From the NCBI GenBank assembly GCA_900466945.1, contig UBNV01000021.1, positions 1 through 64,000 of the forward strand: a stretch of DNA of 64,000 bases. Direction: 5' to 3'. The position numbers were made by a program, and so were the translations under genes. Shown here piece after piece: positions 7,063 to 15,837 of the stretch. Each line of letters begins with the position of its first letter. The first letter of the stretch is position 1. The notes under the pieces are model-generated. The model ran no database searches and was not told the origin of the DNA. It saw only the letters and a list, made by a program, of their open reading frames with translations. This DNA is from Hyphomicrobiales bacterium (lineage in GTDB: Bacteria > Pseudomonadota > Alphaproteobacteria > Rhizobiales > Rhizobiaceae).

Positions 7063-8019
7063 ATGGCCAACCGTTTTCTTCTGTCCGCCGCTCTGTTCGC
7101 ATCGGTCTTCACGGCGTCTTCCGCCTTCGCCTATCCGGTCACGGTCAAGAGCTGCGGTCGCGACGTCACGCTCGAAGCAGCGCCCGCCCGTGCCATCTCC
7201 AATGACGTCAACCTGACCGAGATGATGCTCGCCTTGAAACTGCAGGATCGCATGGTCGGCTATACAGGCATCTCCGGCTGGAAGACGCTGGATGAGGGGC
7301 TGCGCGAAGGCGTAAAGGAACTGCCGGAACTTTCGCCGAAATATCCGACCAAGGAAGTGTTGCTGAACGCCGATGCCGATTTCTACTTCGCCGGCTGGAA
7401 CTACGGCATGAAGGTCGGTGGCGAAGTGACGCCCGAGACGCTCGAGCCCCTGGGCATCAAGGTCTACGAACTGACCGAATCCTGCATTCACATCATGGCC
7501 AAGAACAAGCCGACCATGGACGACATGTTCGTGGATCTGCTCAATCTCGGCAAGATCTTCGGTGTCGAGCAGCGCGCTGAAGAACTGGTCGCCGGCTATC
7601 GCAAGCAGCTCGATGAGATCACCACGCGGATCGGCGGCATCGAGAAGCCCGTGCGCGTCTTTGTCTATGATTCCGGCACCGAGAAGCCCTTCACCTCCGG
7701 CCGCTTCGGCATTCCAACCGCGATGATCGAGGCCGCCGGCGGCGTCAACGTCATGGATGACGTGGAAAAGAGCTGGACCGAGGTTTCCTGGGAGCCGGTC
7801 ATCGAGCGCAACCCGGAAGTGATCGTCATCGTCAACTACGGCGATGTCACCGCCGAGCAGAAGATCGCCTTCATGAAGGAGACCCCGGCCTTCAAGAACC
7901 TCGACGCGGTCAAGCAGGACCGTTTCGTCGTGCTGGAATATGTCGAGGCAACGCCTGGCCCGCGTAACGTCCAAGCCATCGACCGCCTGGCAGACGCCTT
8001 CCACCCGCGCAACATGTGA
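7063..8019 (+). CDS. ABC transporter periplasmic binding protein, BtuF/FepB-type (probable corrinoid)
   Basis: A 318-aa type-III solute-binding protein. It has a signal peptide at residues 1-22 (cleavage after SSAFA) and the two-lobe TroA/BtuF-like fold (NDVNLTEMMLALKLQDRMVGYTG, DADFYFAGWNYGMKVGG, PEVIVIVNYGD). The gene begins 21 bases after the ATPase gene with AAAAGGA upstream. A GC-rich hairpin follows the stop codon and the permease comes next. The order ATPase, binding protein, permease is less usual than BtuFCD. The substrate is inferred from the riboswitch only. Confidence 0.8.
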   Translation: MANRFLLSAALFASVFTASSAFAYPVTVKSCGRDVTLEAAPARAISNDVNLTEMMLALKLQDRMVGYTGISGWKTLDEGLREGVKELPELSPKYPTKEVLLNADADFYFAGWNYGMKVGGEVTPETLEPLGIKVYELTESCIHIMAKNKPTMDDMFVDLLNLGKIFGVEQRAEELVAGYRKQLDEITTRIGGIEKPVRVFVYDSGTEKPFTSGRFGIPTAMIEAAGGVNVMDDVEKSWTEVSWEPVIERNPEVIVIVNYGDVTAEQKIAFMKETPAFKNLDAVKQDRFVVLEYVEATPGPRNVQAIDRLADAFHPRNM

Positions 8020-8027
8020 TCGCTAAG

Positions 8028-8050
8028 GCGGGGCCGATCTCAGGCCCCGC
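8028..8050 (+). promoter_or_regulatory. Intercistronic stem-loop after the binding-protein gene
   Basis: GCGGGGCC-GATCTCA-GGCCCCGC forms an 8-bp perfect stem, nine bases after the binding-protein stop. There is no U-tract. It probably protects upstream mRNA and sets the binding-protein to permease ratio. Confidence 0.6.
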
Positions 8051-8073
8051 TCGCAAGCACTACCAAGGGCAGC

Positions 8074-9084
8074 ATGATGCACGGTCGCATGTTTCTATGG
8101 ACAGGTCTGGCCCTCGTGCTGCTGGCCCTGTGCCTCACTGCAGGGGTTTCACTGGGGTCCGCCGCCATCCCCGCTGAAACGGTCTGGTCGATCCTGGTCA
8201 ACAAGCTGGTGCTCGGCACCTTCGAGCCGACCTGGTCCGCCGGTCGTGAAAGCATCGTCTGGGACGTCCGGTTTCCCCGAGTGATCCTGGCGGGGCTCGT
8301 CGGCGCAGGTCTGGCGACGGTCGGCGCCGTCTTGCAGGCGGTCACCCGCAATCCGCTCGCCGACCCCCATCTTCTCGGCGTGTCCTCAGGGGGCGCGCTT
8401 GGAGCGATCATTGCTCTACTGCACACAGGCCTGATTTTCGGCCTGGTCACTGTCCCCCTCTTCGCCTTTGTTGGCTCTCTGCTGGCAACGCTCGCCGTGG
8501 TCGCCGTGACGCGTTTCACCGGTGCCGGAGCCGACCGCCTGGTGCTGACAGGCGTGGCAATCGCTTTCGTTGCGACGTCGCTCGGTAATCTCGCCATCTT
8601 CCTGGGCGATCCCCGAGCCGCCCATACGGTGGTCTTCTGGATGCTGGGCGGCCTCGGCCTCGCCCAGTGGTCGCATCTCATCTATCCTGTGATCGTGCTC
8701 GCCGCCTGCCTGGTCTTCCTGGTCGTCCGCGCCCGCGAGATCAACGCCATGGCCATGGGTGACGAAACGGCAGCGACCCTCGGTGTTCCCGTTGCTCGCT
8801 TCCGTGCCGAACTCTTCGTCGCCACCGCTCTCTTGACCGGCGTCATGGTCGCCTTCTCCGGCGCTATCGGTTTCGTCGGTCTGCTCGTCCCGCATTTCGT
8901 CCGTCTCACCGCGGGCAGTGACAACATCCGTGTCATCCCGCTGTCGGCGCTGGCCGGTGCGGTCATCCTGATCCTCGCGGACATCGTTTCGCGCACGATC
9001 ATGGCCCCGGAGGATGTGCCGATCGGCGTCATCACCGGTCTCGCCGGAGGTCTGGCTTTCATACTCCTCCTGCGCCGGAGATAG
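8074..9084 (+). CDS. FecCD-family ABC transporter permease (probable corrinoid)
   Basis: A 336-aa polytopic inner-membrane protein of the BtuC/FecCD family that forms the translocation channel. Hydrophobic segments run through the whole length, with family landmarks RFPRVILAGLVGAGLATVGAVLQAV near residue 70, NPLADPHLLGVSSGGALGA near 95, and GFVGLLVPHFVRL near 270 (the coupling region). AGGG precedes the first ATG; a second start at codon 2 is possible. It is the last gene of the riboswitch operon. No TonB-dependent receptor gene accompanies it here, so the outer-membrane partner must be elsewhere. Confidence 0.85.
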   Translation: MMHGRMFLWTGLALVLLALCLTAGVSLGSAAIPAETVWSILVNKLVLGTFEPTWSAGRESIVWDVRFPRVILAGLVGAGLATVGAVLQAVTRNPLADPHLLGVSSGGALGAIIALLHTGLIFGLVTVPLFAFVGSLLATLAVVAVTRFTGAGADRLVLTGVAIAFVATSLGNLAIFLGDPRAAHTVVFWMLGGLGLAQWSHLIYPVIVLAACLVFLVVRAREINAMAMGDETAATLGVPVARFRAELFVATALLTGVMVAFSGAIGFVGLLVPHFVRLTAGSDNIRVIPLSALAGAVILILADIVSRTIMAPEDVPIGVITGLAGGLAFILLLRRR

Positions 9085-9108
9085 TTTCAGTCTCGGCTAT
9101 TGCTGATG

Positions 9109-9141
9109 TTTCGTTTTTGCCTAGACTGAAGAAAAACGAAA
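9109..9141. promoter_or_regulatory. Inverted repeat in the glpR promoter, candidate GlpR operator
   Basis: TTTCGTTTTT (9109-9118) and AAAAACGAAA (9132-9141) form a perfect 10-bp inverted repeat just upstream of the glpR ribosome-binding site. DeoR-family GlpR proteins recognise TTTCGTTT-like half-sites, so autoregulation is likely. Confidence 0.6.
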
Positions 9142-9157
9142 AGGGGAGGGGGCCGAC

Positions 9158-9946
9158 ATGATGTTTTCGGCGAGGCAGGCGGAGATCATGGCTCTGGCGA
9201 AGGAGCAGGGTCGCGTTCTCGTGGACGAACTCGCGGCGCGTTTCGCAGTCACGCCGCAGACGATTCGCAAGGATCTCAACGACCTCTGCGACGCACGAGC
9301 CCTGAACCGTATCCACGGCGGAGCCGTTTTCCCGAGCGGAAATGAAAACGTCAAATATGAAGCGCGCCGTTCCATGGCCGCAACCGAGAAACAGGCGATC
9401 GGCCGCGCCGCCGCAGATCTGATTCCCGACAATTCCTCGCTCTTCATCAACATCGGCACCACCACGGAAGCGGTCGGTGACGCTTTGGTCGACCATAAGG
9501 AATTGATGGTCATCACCAATAACATCAACGTTGCCAATCACTTGCGAATTTTTCCCTCAATTGAGGTGGTGATCGCCGGTGGCGTGGTCCGTGGATCAGA
9601 TGGCGGCATCGTCGGTGAGGCGGCCGTGGATTTCATCCGCCAGTTCAAGGTGGATTTCGCCGTCATCGGCGTTTCGGCAATCGATGAAGATGGTGCACTG
9701 CTCGATTTCGATTTCCGCGAAGTGAAAGTCGCCCAGGCGATCATCGCCAATGCGCGCCACGTAATTCTCGTGTCCGACGCCTCGAAATTCGAGCGCACGG
9801 CGCCTGTCCGGATCGGCCATATCTCGCAGGTTCAGACGTTTATCACCGATCATTGTCCTTCAGACAGCATCCGGACGATCTGCGCGGAGCAGGACGTCCG
9901 CATCATTGAAACCGCTCCGACGAATGGCCAACCACCTGCGGAATAA
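9158..9946 (+). CDS. glpR: DeoR-family glycerol-3-phosphate regulon repressor
   Basis: A 262-aa repressor of glycerol utilisation. The N-terminal winged helix-turn-helix spans residues 5-57 (RQAEIMALAKEQGRVLVDELAARF, TPQTIRKDLNDL, NRIHGGAV). The C-terminal DeoR sensor domain binds glycerol-3-phosphate (INIGTTTEAV, ITNNINVANHL, VVIAGGVVRGSDGGIVG). A GGGGAGGGGG site precedes ATGATG, so codon 2 is an alternative start. It lies directly upstream of glpD in the same direction. TTTCGTTT half-sites occur in its own promoter and in the glpD promoter, which suggests negative autoregulation and control of the operon. Confidence 0.95.
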   Translation: MMFSARQAEIMALAKEQGRVLVDELAARFAVTPQTIRKDLNDLCDARALNRIHGGAVFPSGNENVKYEARRSMAATEKQAIGRAAADLIPDNSSLFINIGTTTEAVGDALVDHKELMVITNNINVANHLRIFPSIEVVIAGGVVRGSDGGIVGEAAVDFIRQFKVDFAVIGVSAIDEDGALLDFDFREVKVAQAIIANARHVILVSDASKFERTAPVRIGHISQVQTFITDHCPSDSIRTICAEQDVRIIETAPTNGQPPAE

Positions 9947-9947
9947 G

Positions 9948-9985
9948 TTTCGTTTGACATTCGTTTAAATTTCGAAAATTATATT
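9948..9985 (+). promoter_or_regulatory. glpD promoter with GlpR-like half-sites
   Basis: TTTCGTTT (9948-9955), ATTCGTTT (9959-9966) and ATTTCGAA (9969-9976) are stacked at about 11-bp spacing over a -35 TTGACA (9954-9959) and an A/T-rich -10 region (TATATT 9980-9985 or the overlapping TTATAT). Helical-phase half-sites across a promoter fit repression by GlpR. Confidence 0.6.
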
Positions 9986-10037
9986 CATGCTTTCGCAATA
10001 GCAGCAAATGCTGCAGGTGCGAACATGCGGAGGGATA

Positions 10038-11549
10038 ATGTCGGGGCAGCCAATCTACGATCTGTTTGTGATCGGCGGCGGGATCAATGGATGCGGGATC
10101 GCGCGTGACGCGGCCGGCCGTGGATATTCTGTCGCTCTGGCTGAAATGAACGACTTCGCCTCCGGCACATCTTCCGGCGCCACCAAGCTGATCCATGGTG
10201 GCTTGCGCTACCTGGAGCATTACGAATTCCGCCTGGTGCGCGAGGCTCTGATGGAGCGCGAGGTTCTCTGGGCCATGGCGCCTCATGTCATCTGGCCGCT
10301 GCGTTTCGTGCTGCCCTTCCAGAAGGGCGGCATTCGCCCGGCCTGGCTTATCCGCCTCGGCCTCTTCCTTTACGACAATCTGGGTGGTCGCAAGCTTTTG
10401 CCCGCCACCAAGACGCTCGATCTGCGCCGCGATCCGGCCGGCAAGCCCTTGAAGCCCGTCTTCTCGAAGGCTTTTGAATATTCCGATGGCTGGGTCGATG
10501 ACGCCCGCATGGTTGTCCTCAACGCCCGCGACGCGCAGATCCGTGGCGCGAACATCCTGAGCCGCGCCCGCGTCGTGTCCGCCCATCGCGAAGACGGCCA
10601 CTGGGTCGTCACCACGAAGTCGCAGCGCGATGGCTCCGTGGTCACCCACAAGGCGCGCATGCTGGTGAATGCCGCCGGTCCCTGGGTTGACCAGGTATTG
10701 GCTGGTGCTTTCGGCCGCAACAACGTACACAATGTCCGTCTGGTCCAAGGCAGCCACATCATCGTCCGCAAGAAGTTCACCGATCCGCGTGCCTACTTCT
10801 TCCAGAATCCCGATAATCGCATCATCTTCGCCATCCCCTATGAAGGCGAATTCACCCTTATCGGCACGACAGACCGCGACTACACCGAAGATCCGAAGGA
10901 TGTCCGCATCAGCCCCGAAGAGGTGAACTACCTCTGCGACGCGGCCAGCGAATATTTCCAGGAACCGGTGCGCCCTGACGATATCGTCTGGAGCTATTCG
11001 GCCGTCCGTCCTCTCTTCGATGACGGCGCTTCGAAAGCACAGGAAGCGACGCGCGATTACGTGCTGAAGATCGAAGGCAACAGCGGCGATGCCCCCTTGC
11101 TCAATGTCTTCGGCGGCAAGCTGACCACCTATCGCAGACTGGCGGAACATGCGCTCGAAAAGATCGGCGAATCCATCGGCGAAAGGGGCGCGCCCTGGAC
11201 TGCCGGAAGTCGTCTGCCGGGCGGCGATTTCGCTGCAACGGCCTTCGAGACCACGGTTGCAGATCTGTTGAAAGCCTATCCCTTCCTGGAGCGGGGACAC
11301 GCCGAGCGGCTGATCCGCTGCTACGGAACGGATTCGAAAACAATCCTGGGCACGGCCCAGGCGGCAACGGATCTCGGTCGCTATTTCGGCGGCACGCTTT
11401 ATGAAGCAGAGGTCCGCTGGCTGGTGGAAACGGAATGGGCGGTCACGGCCGAAGACGTGCTGTGGCGCCGAACGAAACAGGGTCTGTTCCTGACGCCAGA
11501 GGAGGCGAAGGGGCTGGATGCCTATCTGGGGATGTTGGCGGCGGCCTGA
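10038..11549 (+). CDS. glpD: Glycerol-3-phosphate dehydrogenase, FAD-dependent
   Basis: A 503-aa membrane-associated flavoenzyme that oxidises glycerol-3-phosphate to dihydroxyacetone phosphate, passing electrons to quinone. The FAD-binding GGGING is at residues 13-18. GTSSGATKLIHGGLRYLEHYEF is the GlpD hallmark, and the C-terminal domain is present. The frame is open from 10008, but ATG 10038 has GGAGG four bases upstream and gives the usual family length. It is the first structural gene of the glycerol operon, 51 bases before glpS. Confidence 0.95.
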   Translation: MSGQPIYDLFVIGGGINGCGIARDAAGRGYSVALAEMNDFASGTSSGATKLIHGGLRYLEHYEFRLVREALMEREVLWAMAPHVIWPLRFVLPFQKGGIRPAWLIRLGLFLYDNLGGRKLLPATKTLDLRRDPAGKPLKPVFSKAFEYSDGWVDDARMVVLNARDAQIRGANILSRARVVSAHREDGHWVVTTKSQRDGSVVTHKARMLVNAAGPWVDQVLAGAFGRNNVHNVRLVQGSHIIVRKKFTDPRAYFFQNPDNRIIFAIPYEGEFTLIGTTDRDYTEDPKDVRISPEEVNYLCDAASEYFQEPVRPDDIVWSYSAVRPLFDDGASKAQEATRDYVLKIEGNSGDAPLLNVFGGKLTTYRRLAEHALEKIGESIGERGAPWTAGSRLPGGDFAATAFETTVADLLKAYPFLERGHAERLIRCYGTDSKTILGTAQAATDLGRYFGGTLYEAEVRWLVETEWAVTAEDVLWRRTKQGLFLTPEEAKGLDAYLGMLAAA

Positions 11550-11600
11550 TCGCCCATCTTATTGAAGAAGACCGACGGTTTGGAGGAGGCCCGAGGACAT

Positions 11601-12680
11601 ATGTTGGAACTGCGTAAAGTCTCGAAAATGGCGGGAGGTGAATATCACATTCACCCGACCGATCTGACATTGCAGCGGGGTACGCTCAATGTCCTGCTCG
11701 GGCCCACGCTTTCGGGCAAGACATCCCTGATGCGCCTGATGGCAGGCCTCGACAAGCCGACTTCCGGAACCGTCCATTTCGACGGCAAGGATGTCACGGG
11801 CATGCCGGTCCAGAAGCGCAATGTCGCGATGGTCTACCAGCAGTTCATCAACTACCCGGCCCTGACGGTCTACGAGAACATCGCCTCGCCGATGCGCGTG
11901 GGCGGCAAGGATGCAGCCACGATCGATCGTGAAGTGCGCAAGGCCGCTGATCTGCTCCGGCTGACGCCGTATCTTGATCGCACCCCGCTCAGCCTCTCCG
12001 GCGGACAGCAGCAGCGCACGGCCTTGGCCCGCGCCATCGTCAAGAACGCCACGCTCGTTCTCCTCGACGAACCGCTCGCCAACCTCGACTACAAGCTTCG
12101 CGAGGAACTGCGCGAAGAGCTGCCGAAGATCTTTGCCGAATCCGGCGCGATCTTCGTCTACGCGACGACGGAACCGTCTGAAGCTCTGCTGCTCGGCGGC
12201 AACACGGCGACGCTCTCTGAAGGCCGAATCACCCAGTTCGGTGAGACAATCAATGTCTATCGTCGTCCATCGGATCTTCTGACCGCCCGGACCTTCGCGG
12301 ATCCGCCGCTCAACACCATTGCGCTCGTCAAAAAGGGCGCAAGCTTCGAGCTGAACGGCCAGCCGGTTCTTGGCATGCCGGCGCATCTCTCATCCATTGC
12401 AGACGGTCCCGTGACCGTGGCCTTCCACCCGCACCACCTGTCGCTTACTGCCCTGCCTGGTGCCATGGCCATGCGCTCACGCACCCTCGTGTCGGAAATC
12501 GCCGGCTCTGAGAGCTTCATCCACGTCGAATATGGAACTGCCCGCTGGGTCTGCCTGGCGCATGGCATCCACGACATTGATCCCGACCGCGAGATCGACG
12601 TCTTCATCGACACCCGTCACCTGATGGCGTTCGGCGCCGACGGCAGGGCGCTTGGCGCGCCCGCCGAACTGGCTGCGTGA
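11601..12680 (+). CDS. glpS: Glycerol ABC transporter ATP-binding protein GlpS
   Basis: A 359-aa MalK-like ATPase with a C-terminal TOBE domain, one of two ATPases of the ABC glycerol importer described in Rhizobium leguminosarum. The Walker A region reads GPTLSGKTS, an unusual variant of GPSGCGKTT found in this GlpS/UgpC-like group. The signature is LSGGQQQR and Walker B is LVLLDEPLANLD. ATG 11601 with GAGG upstream is preferred over the longer open frame from 11562. The start of glpT is 11 bases after the stop. Confidence 0.9.
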   Translation: MLELRKVSKMAGGEYHIHPTDLTLQRGTLNVLLGPTLSGKTSLMRLMAGLDKPTSGTVHFDGKDVTGMPVQKRNVAMVYQQFINYPALTVYENIASPMRVGGKDAATIDREVRKAADLLRLTPYLDRTPLSLSGGQQQRTALARAIVKNATLVLLDEPLANLDYKLREELREELPKIFAESGAIFVYATTEPSEALLLGGNTATLSEGRITQFGETINVYRRPSDLLTARTFADPPLNTIALVKKGASFELNGQPVLGMPAHLSSIADGPVTVAFHPHHLSLTALPGAMAMRSRTLVSEIAGSESFIHVEYGTARWVCLAHGIHDIDPDREIDVFIDTRHLMAFGADGRALGAPAELAA

Positions 12681-12691
12681 GGAGGAACGTC

Positions 12692-13762
12692 ATGGCACGC
12701 ATCAACCTCGACCATATCCGCCACGCCTACTCACCCGCCGCTCGTGCCGCGGGCGACTATGCCCTCAAGGAAGTCCACCACGAATGGAATGACGGTGGCG
12801 CCTATGCGTTGCTCGGTCCCTCCGGCTGCGGCAAGACCACACTGCTCAACATCATCTCGGGCCTGATTCATCCCTCGGATGGCCGGATCGAATTCGACGG
12901 CATCGACGTCACGAACCTGCCGACGGCTGCCCGCAACATCGCCCAGGTCTTCCAGTTCCCCGTCGTCTACGACACCATGAGTGTCTACGACAACCTGGCC
13001 TTCCCCCTGCGCAACCGCCAGGTTCCGGAAGATCAGGTCAACAGGCGGGTCAACGAGATCCTCGACATGATCGACCTGCAGCCCATGGCCCGCAAGCAGG
13101 CGCAGGGACTGACGGCGGACCAGAAGCAGAAGATCTCCCTCGGTCGCGGTCTCGTGCGCTCGGATGTCAACGCGATCCTTTTTGATGAGCCGCTGACGGT
13201 TATCGACCCGCATATGAAATGGGTGCTCCGTTCGCAGCTGAAGCGTCTGCACCGCCAGTCCGGCTTCACCATGGTCTATGTCACCCATGACCAGACCGAA
13301 GCGCTCACCTTCGCCGATAAGGTGGTCGTCATGTATGACGGCCAGATCGTCCAGATCGGAACGCCGGCCGAACTTTTCGAGCGCCCGAGCCACACCTTTG
13401 TCGGCTATTTCATTGGCTCGCCAGGCATGAATGTCATGCCGGTCAAGGTAAATGGTGCAACCGCGATTGTTGGCGACCAGACGGTGAGCCTGCCGGGAAC
13501 GCCCAAACTGTCCGGCCAGAGCAAGATCGAGCTCGGCATCCGCCCCGAATTCCTGCGTCTCGGACGCGAAGGCATGCCCGTGACCGTCGCCAAGGTCGAG
13601 GATATTGGCCGTCAGAAGATCGTGCGGGCGCAGTTTGCCGGCAATCCGCTGTCGATCGTCATCCCAGAGGATGCGGATATCCCCGCAGAACCGAAGGTCA
13701 CATTCGTCCCCGAGGGCGTCGGCATCTTTGCCGATTCCTGGCGCGTTGGAATGGAGGGCTGA
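12692..13762 (+). CDS. glpT: Glycerol ABC transporter ATP-binding protein GlpT
   Basis: A 356-aa second ATPase of the glycerol importer. Walker A is a standard GPSGCGKTT near residue 43, and Walker B reads AILFDEPLTVIDPH. The usual LSGGQ signature is degenerate here (LTADQKQKISLGRGLV), as I recall for this family, so GlpS probably supplies one canonical and GlpT one degenerate composite site in a heterodimer. A TOBE-like C-terminal domain is present. ATG 12692 follows GAGGAGGAA; the open frame from 12677 lies inside glpS. The name is GlpT of the ABC system, unrelated to the E. coli G3P antiporter of the same name. Confidence 0.9.
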   Translation: MARINLDHIRHAYSPAARAAGDYALKEVHHEWNDGGAYALLGPSGCGKTTLLNIISGLIHPSDGRIEFDGIDVTNLPTAARNIAQVFQFPVVYDTMSVYDNLAFPLRNRQVPEDQVNRRVNEILDMIDLQPMARKQAQGLTADQKQKISLGRGLVRSDVNAILFDEPLTVIDPHMKWVLRSQLKRLHRQSGFTMVYVTHDQTEALTFADKVVVMYDGQIVQIGTPAELFERPSHTFVGYFIGSPGMNVMPVKVNGATAIVGDQTVSLPGTPKLSGQSKIELGIRPEFLRLGREGMPVTVAKVEDIGRQKIVRAQFAGNPLSIVIPEDADIPAEPKVTFVPEGVGIFADSWRVGMEG

Positions 13763-13765
13763 ACC

Positions 13766-14632
13766 ATGGAAAAGACTTGGAACAACAAAGCCTGGTTCAT
13801 GGTCGTTCCGGTTCTGGTGCTGGTGGCCTTCTCGGCAGTTATTCCGCTGATGACCGTGGTGAACTATTCCGTCCAGGATACCTTCGGCAACAATCAGTTC
13901 TTCTGGGCCGGCACCGACTGGTTCACCGATATCCTCTCCTCCGACCGCTTCTGGGATGCGCTCGGACGCAACCTGATCTTCTCGATGATCATTCTGGCGA
14001 TCCAGGTGCCACTTGGCATCTTTATCGCGCTCAACATGCCGAAAACCGGACTGGGCGTTCCGGTCTGCCTCGTTCTGATGGCGCTGCCGCTGCTCATTCC
14101 GTGGAATGTTGTCGGTACCATCTGGCAGGTCTTCGGCCGCGTCGACATCGGTCTTCTCGGCTATTCGCTGAACGCCCTGGGCTTCGACTATAACTACACG
14201 CAGAACCCGATCCACGCCTGGGTCACCATCATCGTCATGGATGTCTGGCACTGGACGAGCCTTGTCGTGCTGCTCTGCTATGCCGGTCTCGTCTCGATCC
14301 CGGATGCTTATTACCAGGCAGCCAAGATCGACGGTGCATCGCGCTGGTCCGTGTTCCGCTTCATCCAGCTGCCGAAGATGAAGCGCGTGCTTCTGATCGC
14401 CGTGCTGCTGCGCTTCATGGATAGTTTCATGATCTACACCGAGCCCTTCGTCCTGACAGGCGGTGGCCCTGGCAACTCGACCACCTTCCTGTCCATCGAC
14501 CTCGTCAAGATGGCTGTTGGCCAGTTCGACCTCGGTCCGGCGGCGGCGATGTCGATCATCTACTTCCTGATCATCCTCGCGCTGTCCTGGGTTTTCTACA
14601 CCGTCATGACCAACAGTGACGCGAAGGCCTGA
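13766..14632 (+). CDS. glpP: Glycerol ABC transporter permease GlpP
   Basis: A 288-aa MalF-type inner-membrane permease with about six hydrophobic segments. The EAA loop that contacts the ATPases is visible as SIPDAYYQAAKIDGASRWSVF (near residue 178). It starts three bases after glpT with GAGGG upstream, so translation is coupled. It pairs with GlpQ to form the channel for glycerol. Confidence 0.9.
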   Translation: MEKTWNNKAWFMVVPVLVLVAFSAVIPLMTVVNYSVQDTFGNNQFFWAGTDWFTDILSSDRFWDALGRNLIFSMIILAIQVPLGIFIALNMPKTGLGVPVCLVLMALPLLIPWNVVGTIWQVFGRVDIGLLGYSLNALGFDYNYTQNPIHAWVTIIVMDVWHWTSLVVLLCYAGLVSIPDAYYQAAKIDGASRWSVFRFIQLPKMKRVLLIAVLLRFMDSFMIYTEPFVLTGGGPGNSTTFLSIDLVKMAVGQFDLGPAAAMSIIYFLIILALSWVFYTVMTNSDAKA

Positions 14633-14643
14633 GGGAGAGAACG

Positions 14644-15462
14644 ATGAAAAGCACTGACAACCGCACCGGCCTCGGCTTTCTGGTCCCGACGATCTACATC
14701 ATCTTTCTGCTCCTGCCGATCTATTGGCTCGTCAACATGAGCTTCAAGACGAATGCAGAGATCACGGGTGCCTTCTCGCTCTGGCCCGTCAATCCGACAC
14801 TTGCCAACTACGCGGTGATCTTCACCGATCCCTCGTGGTACAAGGGCTACATCAACTCGATCATCTATGTGTGCATGAACACCGTGATCGCAGTCGCCGT
14901 CGCCCTGCCGGCAGCCTATGCCTTCTCGCGGTATCGCTTCCTGGGTGACAAGCATCTGTTCTTCTGGCTGCTGACAAACCGCATGGCGCCGCCGGCTGTC
15001 TTCGCGCTGCCCTTCTTCCAGCTCTACTCTGCCTTCGGCCTCATCGACACGCATATCGCAGTCGCCATCGCGCACTGCCTGTTCAACGTGCCGCTGGCTG
15101 TCTGGATCCTGGAAGGCTTCATGTCGGGCGTGCCGAAGGAGATCGACGAGACGGCCTATATCGACGGCTATTCCTTCCCCAAGTTCTTCGTGAAGATCTT
15201 CATGCCGCTGATCGCATCCGGCATCGGTGTCGCCGCCTTCTTCTGCTTCATGTTCTCCTGGGTCGAGCTTCTGATTGCCCGCACTCTGACCACGACGGAT
15301 GCCAAGCCGATCGCCGCCATCATGACGCGTACGGTGTCTGCCTCCGGCATGGACTGGGGCGTGCTGGCCGCAGCCGGCGTGCTCACGATCATACCCGGCG
15401 CGCTCGTGATCTATTTCGTCCGCAACTACATCGCCAAGGGCTTTGCCCTGGGCCGCGTCTGA
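14644..15462 (+). CDS. glpQ: Glycerol ABC transporter permease GlpQ
   Basis: A 272-aa MalG-type permease. It has six predicted membrane helices and an EAA loop of the form VPKEIDETAYIDGYSFPKFF near residue 163. It is preceded by GAGGGAGAG and starts 11 bases after glpP. The protein forms the transmembrane pore with GlpP. It is not the glycerophosphodiesterase that carries the same symbol in enterobacteria. Confidence 0.9.
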   Translation: MKSTDNRTGLGFLVPTIYIIFLLLPIYWLVNMSFKTNAEITGAFSLWPVNPTLANYAVIFTDPSWYKGYINSIIYVCMNTVIAVAVALPAAYAFSRYRFLGDKHLFFWLLTNRMAPPAVFALPFFQLYSAFGLIDTHIAVAIAHCLFNVPLAVWILEGFMSGVPKEIDETAYIDGYSFPKFFVKIFMPLIASGIGVAAFFCFMFSWVELLIARTLTTTDAKPIAAIMTRTVSASGMDWGVLAAAGVLTIIPGALVIYFVRNYIAKGFALGRV

Positions 15463-15472
15463 GGAGGTTCCG

Positions 15473-15754
15473 ATGGACTTTACATGGATGGCCTGGACGA
15501 CCCCGACGGCCATATTCTTCGTCGTGATCTTCAGCCTGATCCTGTCGATGGCAGTCTGGGAATATCTGTCCCCGGGCGGTAATCCGCGAACCGGCATTCT
15601 GCGCTTCGAGACGACCCGCGGTGACCGCCTTTTTGTGTCGCTGCTTGGATCGGCTTTCATCAATCTCGCTTGGCTCGGTCTCGTTGGACCGAACCTGTGG
15701 TGGGCTCTCGCCCTGTCCGTGGTCTACGCCATCGGCGTTTTCCGCTTCGTCTAG
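15473..15754 (+). CDS. glpU: Small membrane protein GlpU (DUF2160)
   Basis: A 93-aa integral membrane protein with three hydrophobic stretches (AIFFVVIFSLILSMAVWEYL; LFVSLLGSAFINLAWLGLV; WWALALSVVYAIGVFRF), matching DUF2160. In R. leguminosarum the same position holds glpU, which belongs to the glycerol transport operon; its exact role in the transporter is unknown. ATG 15473 follows GAGGAGG; the frame open from 15443 overlaps glpQ. A hairpin separates it from glpV. Confidence 0.85.
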   Translation: MDFTWMAWTTPTAIFFVVIFSLILSMAVWEYLSPGGNPRTGILRFETTRGDRLFVSLLGSAFINLAWLGLVGPNLWWALALSVVYAIGVFRFV

Positions 15755-15767
15755 GGCAAGACAAGAT

Positions 15768-15792
15768 GGATGGCGGCGGGAGGTCGCCATCC
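15768..15792 (+). promoter_or_regulatory. Stem-loop upstream of glpV
   Basis: GGATGGCG (15768-15775) and CGCCATCC (15785-15792) form a perfect 8-bp stem in the 83-base gap before the binding-protein gene. A 5' hairpin here may mark a processing point that lets glpV message be kept separately. Confidence 0.5.
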
Positions 15793-15837
15793 TCGGGACT
15801 GCAAACTGAACGCATTCGCAACCTTAGGGAGGAAACT

